DNA of 64,000 nucleotides from Haloferax sp046557615. Lineage in GTDB: Archaea; Halobacteriota; Halobacteria; Halobacteriales; Haloferacaceae. The stretch lies in the NCBI RefSeq assembly GCF_046557615.1, contig NZ_JBKIII010000001.1:1488001-1552000 (forward strand), in the 5' to 3' direction. The notes under the pieces are model-generated. The model saw nothing but the letters and a program-made list of their open reading frames with translations, did no database searches and had not been told where the DNA came from. A program made the translations under genes and the position numbers. Positions within the stretch are counted from its first letter, which is position 1. The number at the start of each line of letters is the position of its first letter. Positions 59,348 through 64,000 of the stretch are shown here, piece after piece.

Positions 59348-60655
59348 TTACTCGTCGTCGCCGAGGAGTCGTTCGACCATCGCTTCGGGGTCGAACCGTT
59401 CGATGTGGTCGTAGCCCTGGCCGACGCCGAGGAACAAGATTGGCTTGCCCGTGACGTAGGCGATAGAGATTGCCGCCCCACCGTTGGAGTCGGCGTCTGC
59501 CTTCGTCAGGATGGCACCGTCGATGGACGCGGCCTCGTTGAATTTGCGAGCGCGTTCGACGGCGTCCTGTCCGGCCACAGCCTCGTCCACGAAGATGGTG
59601 AGGTCCGGGCCGACGACGCGGTCGATTTTCTCCAACTGCGCCATCAGGTCGTTCGACGTGTGCAGACGGCCTGCGGTGTCACCCAGCACGATGTCGATGT
59701 CGTGCGCGTCGGCGTATTCGACGGCGTCGTAGATGACGGCCGCCGGGTCGCCACCTTGCTCGTGGGCGATGAGTTTCTTGTCGAGCGCCTCGGCGTGTTC
59801 GCGGATTTGCTCGTTCGCGCCCGCACGGTAGGTGTCACCGTTAGCGAGTACGGTCGAGTAGCCCTGTTTCTCGAAGTACTTCGCCAGTTTGGCGATGCTC
59901 GTCGTCTTCCCGACGCCGTTGATGCCGGTGAAGATGAGCGTGACGGGCTTGTCCGCCTCGGCGATGCGTTGGTCGAAGTCGAACTGCCCGACGCTGATGA
60001 CTTCGTACAGGGCGTCGTGGAGCGCCTCTTCGACGAGTTGGCCCGTACTCTGGACCTGCTTGCGCGTCTCGCCGATGAGCTTCTCGCGAATCGTTTCGAG
60101 AATCTCTCCGGCGACTTGCATCTCCACGTCGCTCTGGAGCAGCGCCATCTCCAGTTCCCACAGGGGGTCTTCGAGGTCTTCTTCCTCGATGACGACTTTC
60201 CCCGTGGCGAACGCGGCGGCGCGCTTCAGGCGACTCGAACTCGACGAGTCTTCTTTTTCCTCAGCGGCGAGCGCCTGCTTTGCCGCGTCGGAGGCGAGCG
60301 ATTCGGGTCGCTCGCCCTCGTAGACGTACTCGGAATCTGTGTCGTCCACAGGTTCGGAATCGGTCGCCGGTTCGGCCGGTTCCGCGTCTGCCGTCTCGGC
60401 TACAGGCTCGGCCTCGGCGTCAGCGTCGCCGTCTTCCGACACCACTTCGGACTCTTGTGGTTCCTCGACTGCCTCCTCGGCAGTCGATGTGTCGGCCGCC
60501 GCTGCTTCTTCGGCGTCTGCATCTGCCGTCTCGGCTTCGACAGGTTCAGCCTCGGCTTCGGCTTCTTCCTCGGCGGCTTCTTCGGCTTTCTCTTCCGCCG
60601 TCTCTTCGACATCCTGGCGGAAGCGGTTGAGTTTCTTTTTCAGTCCGTCGAACAT
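59348..60655 (-). CDS. ftsY: Signal recognition particle receptor FtsY
   Basis: A 435-residue SRP receptor. Residues 1 to about 140 are an acidic Ala/Glu-rich region that anchors it to the membrane; the NG domain follows with FTGINGVGKTTSIAKLAKYF (G1), DIVLGDTAGRLHTSNDLM (G3), GAILTKADADSNGGAAIS (G4) and FLGVGQGYDHIERFDPEAM (G5). It docks SRP54-ribosome complexes. It is the last gene of the rpl39e operon, 22 bp after pfdA. Confidence 0.98.
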   Translation of the reverse strand: MFDGLKKKLNRFRQDVEETAEEKAEEAAEEEAEAEAEPVEAETADADAEEAAAADTSTAEEAVEEPQESEVVSEDGDADAEAEPVAETADAEPAEPATDSEPVDDTDSEYVYEGERPESLASDAAKQALAAEEKEDSSSSSRLKRAAAFATGKVVIEEEDLEDPLWELEMALLQSDVEMQVAGEILETIREKLIGETRKQVQSTGQLVEEALHDALYEVISVGQFDFDQRIAEADKPVTLIFTGINGVGKTTSIAKLAKYFEKQGYSTVLANGDTYRAGANEQIREHAEALDKKLIAHEQGGDPAAVIYDAVEYADAHDIDIVLGDTAGRLHTSNDLMAQLEKIDRVVGPDLTIFVDEAVAGQDAVERARKFNEAASIDGAILTKADADSNGGAAISIAYVTGKPILFLGVGQGYDHIERFDPEAMVERLLGDDE

Positions 60656-60677
60656 CTGTGAAAGGAGTTAGGGGAGT

Positions 60678-61151
60678 TTACTCGTCAGCGTCTTCTTCTT
60701 CGCCCTGCATCTGCTGCTGCATCTGCTGCATCTGCTGTTGCTGCATCTGCTGTTGGGCCTGCATCGCCTGCTGTTCGAGCTGTTCGCTCTCTTCTTCGAG
60801 GTCTTCGATTTCGCCACGGAGACCTGCAATCTCTTCGTCGAGGGCGTCCTGCTTGCGGTGGAGGGCTTCGACAGCACCGGACTGGTCCTGTTCGGCCGCG
60901 TAGTTCGCACCGAGCGAGACGACGATTTCGTCGATGTCCTGAACTTCTGCGCGGACGTATGCGCCGCCGCCGAGGGGCACCTGCACCGTCGAACCGGTTT
61001 CGAGCGTCTCGATGGCTTCGATGGCTTCGTCCATCTCCTGCTTTTCTGCGTTCAGCTCAGAGACTTCGCCTTCGAGTTGTTCGATTTCCTGGTCGAGTGC
61101 CTGAATCTCCTGCGAGAGCTGCTGGAGTTGCTGCTGGCCACCGCCCATCAT
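60678..61151 (-). CDS. pfdA: Prefoldin alpha subunit
   Basis: A 157-residue prefoldin alpha. Two long coiled-coil helices flank a beta hairpin: LQQLSQEIQALDQEIEQLEG at the start, TGSTVQVPLGGGAYVRAEVQ in the middle and a Gln/Met-rich C-terminal helix ending EEEDADE. Prefoldin delivers unfolded proteins to the thermosome, also encoded in this window. The ATG overlaps the stop of rpl18a by 4 bp. Confidence 0.96.
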   Translation of the reverse strand: MMGGGQQQLQQLSQEIQALDQEIEQLEGEVSELNAEKQEMDEAIEAIETLETGSTVQVPLGGGAYVRAEVQDIDEIVVSLGANYAAEQDQSGAVEALHRKQDALDEEIAGLRGEIEDLEEESEQLEQQAMQAQQQMQQQQMQQMQQQMQGEEEDADE

Positions 61152-61324
61152 GCTGCGGACACCTCCGAGAGTTCGATTTTGACGCGTTTGATGCCGTGTT
61201 CACTGCCGATTTGGGAGAACACGTGTTCTCGTGCAACTTCCTCGTTTGGTGCCTCCACGGTCTTCGTAAAGCCGTGGGAGACGCCTCGGGACGTAAACGT
61301 CCCGCTGATAGTAAACTGACTCAT
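61148..61324 (-). CDS. rpl18a: 50S ribosomal protein L18Ae (LX)
   Basis: A 58-residue protein: MSQFTISGTFTSRGVSHGFT then KTVEAPNEEVAREHVFSQIG and SEHGIKRVKIELSEVSAA. This matches archaeal L18a/LX, which has variable occupancy on 50S subunits. Order eif6-rpl18a-pfdA-ftsY is conserved in archaea. The stop overlaps the pfdA start by 4 bp. Confidence 0.93.
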   Translation of the reverse strand: MSQFTISGTFTSRGVSHGFTKTVEAPNEEVAREHVFSQIGSEHGIKRVKIELSEVSAA

Positions 61325-61407
61325 GGCTGTGGCTCGGGCATCGAGCGGGAAGAATCTTCCTACTCGGAGTAGTAAGCGCCAAGAGAAAAGACGCCGACGC
61401 GGCTCAA

Positions 61408-61492
61408 TTGATGAATCAACTCAGTTGATGAATCAACTCAGTCGATGAACCCACTCAGTGGATGAATCCACTCAGTTGGTGAACCAACTCAA
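61408..61492 (-). repeat. Five tandem 17-bp hairpin-forming units at the 3' end of eif6
   Basis: Five consecutive 17-bp units occupy 61408-61424, 61425-61441, 61442-61458, 61459-61475 and 61476-61492. The consensus is TTGATGAATCAACTCAG. Each unit contains a short inverted repeat (TTGAT-GA-ATCAA), and changes in units 4 and 5 are compensatory (TGGAT-GA-ATCCA, TTGGT-GA-ACCAA). Neighbouring units can also pair across the CTCAG spacer (CAAC-TCA-GTTG). The last unit includes the eif6 stop codon. The array lies between eif6 and rpl18a in the operon. Confidence 0.85.
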
Positions 61493-62154
61493 TCGATAAA
61501 GCCGAGCGCGTCTTCGATACGACCGAGTTCTGGACCGGTCGTGTCTTCGCCGACGATGTACCCATCGTCGTTGCAGACGAGCCCGGACCCGACGAGCGGG
61601 CCACCGTAGTTGATGGTCCCGATGTCCGCTCGAACGTCGAGGACGTCTTCGAGCGCTTCGAGTTCGGGTTCGCGTGATTTCGGATGGCACAGCACGCCGC
61701 GATTGTTTGCGACGGCGGCGGTTCCGACGGTACGAACGTCCGCGAGGTCACCGCGTTCGACGGGCACTTCGAGTGCCTCTTCGACCGCGGCGACGGCTTC
61801 GTCAGAGAGTTCCGGGTGGACGTACGCGCCATAGTCGTTGGCGAGTACGACGTTTCCGGCGGCGTTGATTCGGCCGGGGAGTTCGTACACCGAAACGTCT
61901 GCAGCTTCGGCAAGTGCCTCCTTTTCGCGGGTCGTCGCTCGGTTCGTGACGAGCAGCCCGTTTTCGTTACCCATCGCTAACGCGCCGACGGTTGCCGACC
62001 CGCCGACGGTCGTTGTGACCGCAGGCACGCCGAGTTCGTCGGAGAGGTTGTCGACGAGTGAATCGTCAGCATCGGGGCGAACGAGGAGGACATCGTTCGT
62101 CGTCCGTGCGAAGACGCCGATGTACGAAGAACCGGCGAAGGAGGCGCGAATCAC
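61489..62154 (-). CDS. eif6: Translation initiation factor aIF6
   Basis: A 221-residue aIF6 with the five-fold pseudo-symmetric pentein fold. Repeated motifs include ASFAGSSYIGVFARTTNDVL, GALAMGNENGLLVTNRATTR, NVVLANDYGAYVHPELSDEA and AAVANNRGVLCHPKSREPEL. It binds the 50S subunit and blocks early 30S joining. The start is GTG. The stop codon TGA falls within the last unit of the 17-bp tandem array. Confidence 0.97.
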   Translation of the reverse strand: MIRASFAGSSYIGVFARTTNDVLLVRPDADDSLVDNLSDELGVPAVTTTVGGSATVGALAMGNENGLLVTNRATTREKEALAEAADVSVYELPGRINAAGNVVLANDYGAYVHPELSDEAVAAVEEALEVPVERGDLADVRTVGTAAVANNRGVLCHPKSREPELEALEDVLDVRADIGTINYGGPLVGSGLVCNDDGYIVGEDTTGPELGRIEDALGFID

Positions 62155-62157
62155 CGT

Positions 62158-62436
62158 TTACTCTGCCGGTTCGGCTTCGACGACTGCCTCGCCGTCCTCG
62201 TCGAATCGGGCGGCGCGGACGCGGAACTTGCTCGGTGGCTGTTGGCGGCCGTGTGCCCAGATGTTCTCGTTGATTTGCGGGTCGAGGCGGACTGCGTCTG
62301 CATCGACCTTGAAGTGCTGTGCGAGGTGTTCGCGGATGAGCTTCATCGCGCGGCCTGCACGTTCGTACGACGGGACCTTCTTCACATCGCGGAGCGGGAC
62401 GGTGACGACTCGCTCTTCGAAATCGTTTGCGCTCAT
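62158..62436 (-). CDS. rpl31e: 50S ribosomal protein L31e
   Basis: A 92-residue L31e. The core reads MSANDFEERVVTVPLRDVKK, RAGRAMKLIREHLAQHFKVD and LDPQINENIWAHGRQQPPSK. It sits near the polypeptide exit tunnel, where SRP docks. Gap to eif6 is 3 bp, and it is 3 bp downstream of rpl39e. Confidence 0.97.
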   Translation of the reverse strand: MSANDFEERVVTVPLRDVKKVPSYERAGRAMKLIREHLAQHFKVDADAVRLDPQINENIWAHGRQQPPSKFRVRAARFDEDGEAVVEAEPAE

Positions 62437-62439
62437 TGG

Positions 62440-62592
62440 TTACTCGTCAGTGTTGCTTCGCCGCCAGTTGCGACGCTTGGGGTTTCGCGTGACTTCCATG
62501 TCGGTCTTGAGCATAACCCACGCCGGAACGCGGCTGTTCTGGCGTTCGAGTTTCGCCAGACGCTTCTTCTTAGCCTTCGACTTCTTACCCAT
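62440..62592 (-). CDS. rpl39e: 50S ribosomal protein L39e
   Basis: A 50-residue basic protein: MGKKSKAKKKRLAKLERQNS, RVPAWVMLKTDMEVTRNPKR and RNWRRSNTDE, with the L39e signature NPKRRNWRR. It lines the exit tunnel. It is the first gene of the operon to ftsY. Unlike most proteins in this window it is not acidic, as expected for a rRNA-buried protein. Confidence 0.96.
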   Translation of the reverse strand: MGKKSKAKKKRLAKLERQNSRVPAWVMLKTDMEVTRNPKRRNWRRSNTDE

Positions 62593-62617
62593 AGTGGGCT
62601 ACACTTTCCTTCCTCCG

Positions 62618-62625
62618 CATAAAAT
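62618..62625 (-). promoter_or_regulatory. TATA box of the rpl39e-ftsY operon
   Basis: ATTTTATG on the minus strand lies 26-33 bp before the rpl39e ATG, and a GGAGGAAGG purine run follows it. This fits a strong promoter with a very short leader for the six-gene operon. Confidence 0.65.
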
Positions 62626-62743
62626 CTTGTTCCTTCGCGTTTCAGTAGTGTGAGGCGTCCCCACACGGTTGAATCGAGCCACGTGCGACGCAGACGCCGC
62701 CGAACCGACTCATTCAGTACCTTCGACAGACAACGCCGAGAAG

Positions 62744-63679
62744 ATGAGTCGGTCCCGCACCATCGTCGCCTTTCTCGCCCTCTCTGCTATCTGGGGGAGC
62801 GCATTTCTCTCGACCGAAATCGCCCTTCAATTCATCCCACCCGCGTTCCTCGGCGCGATTCGGTTCGACATCGCGGCGCTCCTCCTCTTCGTGATTGCCG
62901 TCGCCCGCGGCGACAGACTCCTTCCCGAACGCTCTGAGTGGCGTCGAATCCTCGCGGGCGGCTTCTTCGCCATCGGCGCACACCACGCGCTGTTGTTCTC
63001 CGGGCAAGTGTACATCCCCGGCTCTGTCGCCTCTGTCCTCCTCGGCATCATCCCGCTGATGACGCCGACGCTCACCCGACTCACGTCGTCGCGCCGAAAG
63101 CTCTCGCCGCTCAGTGTAGTCGGCCTCGTCCTCGGCTTTCTGGGTCTCGTCATCATCGCCAACCCGAATCCCGAGAACCTTCTTTCCTCCAATCTTCTCG
63201 GTGCAGTCCTCGTCTTCGGGTCCGCCCTCGCGTTCGCCCTCGGCGCGGTGTTTACCCACGACAGCGAGACGGACATGTCCTTGCTCGCCGTGCAGGCGTG
63301 GATGATGCTCATCGGCGCAGTCACGCTCCACCTCACGAGCATCGCCCTCCCGTGGGAGTCCGCGTCCGACGCAGTGTGGACCACGACGTCGGTTGGGACG
63401 CTCGTCTACCTCGCCGTCGTCGCGGGCGCGGGTGGGTTTCTCCTCTACTTCTGGCTGCTCGACCGAATCGGCCCCGTCGAATCAAGCCTCTTAGAGTACG
63501 TCATTCCGCTCTTTGCGGCTCTCGCTGACTGGATTGTTCTCGACCGCGTGCCGACGCTCACGACCGTTCTCGGGTTCGTGTTCATCTTCGTCGGCTTCCT
63601 CTTGTTCAAGCGGACGGTGATTCGCGGTGAACTCCGGCGTATGGTCGATGGCCGGCGGAGTCGGCCAACCGACGACTGA
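62744..63679 (+). CDS. EamA/DMT-family transporter
   Basis: A 311-residue protein with ten helices in two EamA repeats. Repeat 1 has VAFLALSAIWGSAFLSTEIA and FLGAIRFDIAALLLFVIAVA; repeat 2 has LGAVLVFGSALAFALGAVFT and GGFLLYFWLLDRIGPVESSL. DMT proteins export metabolites such as amino acids or drugs; substrate unknown. The start ATG at 62744 is chosen, since upstream residues are not membrane-like. Confidence 0.9.
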   Translation: MSRSRTIVAFLALSAIWGSAFLSTEIALQFIPPAFLGAIRFDIAALLLFVIAVARGDRLLPERSEWRRILAGGFFAIGAHHALLFSGQVYIPGSVASVLLGIIPLMTPTLTRLTSSRRKLSPLSVVGLVLGFLGLVIIANPNPENLLSSNLLGAVLVFGSALAFALGAVFTHDSETDMSLLAVQAWMMLIGAVTLHLTSIALPWESASDAVWTTTSVGTLVYLAVVAGAGGFLLYFWLLDRIGPVESSLLEYVIPLFAALADWIVLDRVPTLTTVLGFVFIFVGFLLFKRTVIRGELRRMVDGRRSRPTDD

Positions 63680-63682
63680 CCT

Positions 63683-64000
63683 TCAGAGCGAACAGCGAGC
63701 GACCGTCTCGTAGTTCGGCCCCTCCGACGTGAGTTCGCTCTTCTTTATTCGAACTTCGCGCACGCGAAACGACCCAATCTCGGGTGCTTCCTCTTCGAGA
63801 ATATCGCGGACGTAGTTCTTACTTCGCGCGTCGTTCATCCGCGCGAGGGTGAGGTGTGGCGAAAAGTCGCGCTCGTCGGGGTCGAACCCGAGCGCCGCCA
63901 GTTCGGGGTCGAGTGCGTCGTGGACTCGAGTCATCTCGTCGGCCCCGTCGTGAACACCGGCCCAGATGACGCGAATGTAATCGAGCGACGGGAACGCACC
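63683..64000 (-). CDS. thpR: 2'-5' RNA ligase / RNA 2',3'-cyclic phosphodiesterase (5' end outside window)
   Basis: At least 105 residues are visible, with the start beyond the right edge. The second HxT motif of the 2H phosphoesterase fold is seen in ERDFSPHLTLARMNDA; SFRVREVRIKKSELTSEGPN follows; the C-terminus is NYETVARCSL. The fragment begins FPSLDYIRVIWAGVHDGADE at the window edge. ThpR proteins cleave 2',3'-cyclic phosphates in RNA and may act in tRNA metabolism. It is 3 bp from the convergent EamA gene. Confidence 0.88.
   Translation of the reverse strand, partial: GAFPSLDYIRVIWAGVHDGADEMTRVHDALDPELAALGFDPDERDFSPHLTLARMNDARSKNYVRDILEEEAPEIGSFRVREVRIKKSELTSEGPNYETVARCSL

Noticed and set aside
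59345..60661. 438-codon open frame on the plus strand
   Set aside because: It is antisense to ftsY. The Phe/Leu/Gly-rich product mirrors the Glu/Ala-rich acidic region of FtsY.
61325..61492. CRISPR-like array at the eif6 3' end
   Set aside because: Units are 17 bp, directly adjacent with no unique spacers, so it is a tandem hairpin repeat and not CRISPR.

Overview
The window is chromosomal DNA from a halophilic archaeon, most probably Haloferax or a close relative. That placement is an inference: it rests on high GC, strongly acidic Asp/Glu-rich proteins, archaeal information-processing genes (PCNA, PriL, Orc1/Cdc6, RFC, Hjc, TBP, thermosome, SRP54/FtsY, aIF6, L39e/L31e/L18a), a tandem-fused TatC typical of haloarchaea, Tat-type lipoprotein signals, and leaderless promoters with a TATA box about 26-33 bp before the start codon. 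Genes are densely packed on both strands. No insertion sequence, CRISPR array, rRNA or integrated virus is visible. One tRNA gene (Arg, anticodon TCT) is present.

Layout. 1-9.2 kb: a GIY-YIG protein, a micro zinc-finger protein, larB, a DUF1931 histone-fold protein, rpiA, an Orc1/Cdc6 paralogue, two small membrane proteins, a MutS2-like ATPase, larE, a histidine phosphatase, an SRPBCC protein and a membrane zinc ribbon. 9.2-14 kb: divergent tatC genes (one with a long acidic N-terminus, one a double TatC), then a ribbon-helix-helix gene overlapping a YhhQ-type transporter. 14-25 kb: rlmE, an arsR/arsC pair, pcn, a 7TM sensor kinase, an MFS exporter, a PAP2 phosphatase overlapping an unusual solute-binding lipoprotein, and priL. 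25-36.5 kb: a SWIM protein, hjc, a sensor kinase with membrane domains at both ends, dadD-ahcY (S-adenosylhomocysteine metabolism), a double winged-helix regulator, hisG, tbp, a tRNA G10 methylase and a NosD-like beta-helix protein. 36.5-44.6 kb: asd, an RFC-like clamp-loader subunit, rnz, a PhzF protein, an SPFH protein and a DUF460 protein. 44.6-51 kb: a translation/ribosome-biogenesis run (tyrS, eif1A, rio1, a KH protein), the thermosome gene cct, a degenerate ABC-ATPase fragment, two very small proteins, and tRNA-Arg with a hairpin-rich trailer. 51.3-59.3 kb: YccF, a UPF0200/UPF0201 pair, a GATE protein, a split MgtE pair, srp54, a pilin-like protein, a 2-hydroxyacid dehydrogenase and a LysE exporter. 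59.3-64 kb: the operon rpl39e-rpl31e-eif6-rpl18a-pfdA-ftsY, an EamA transporter and a truncated 2'-5' RNA ligase gene.

Replication and repair genes (orc, mutS2-like, pcn, priL, hjc, rfc) are scattered through the first 40 kb. Translation and protein-targeting genes dominate the last 20 kb.

The most unusual item is the solute-binding lipoprotein at 20756-22678. Its family-5 modules appear in circularly permuted order, and it overlaps a PAP2 phosphatase instead of sitting beside ABC permeases. Other signals that gene calling does not explain are a compensating 17-bp hairpin repeat at the eif6 stop codon, copies of a tRNA T-arm downstream of tRNA-Arg, and two RNase H-like modules in the DUF460 protein.
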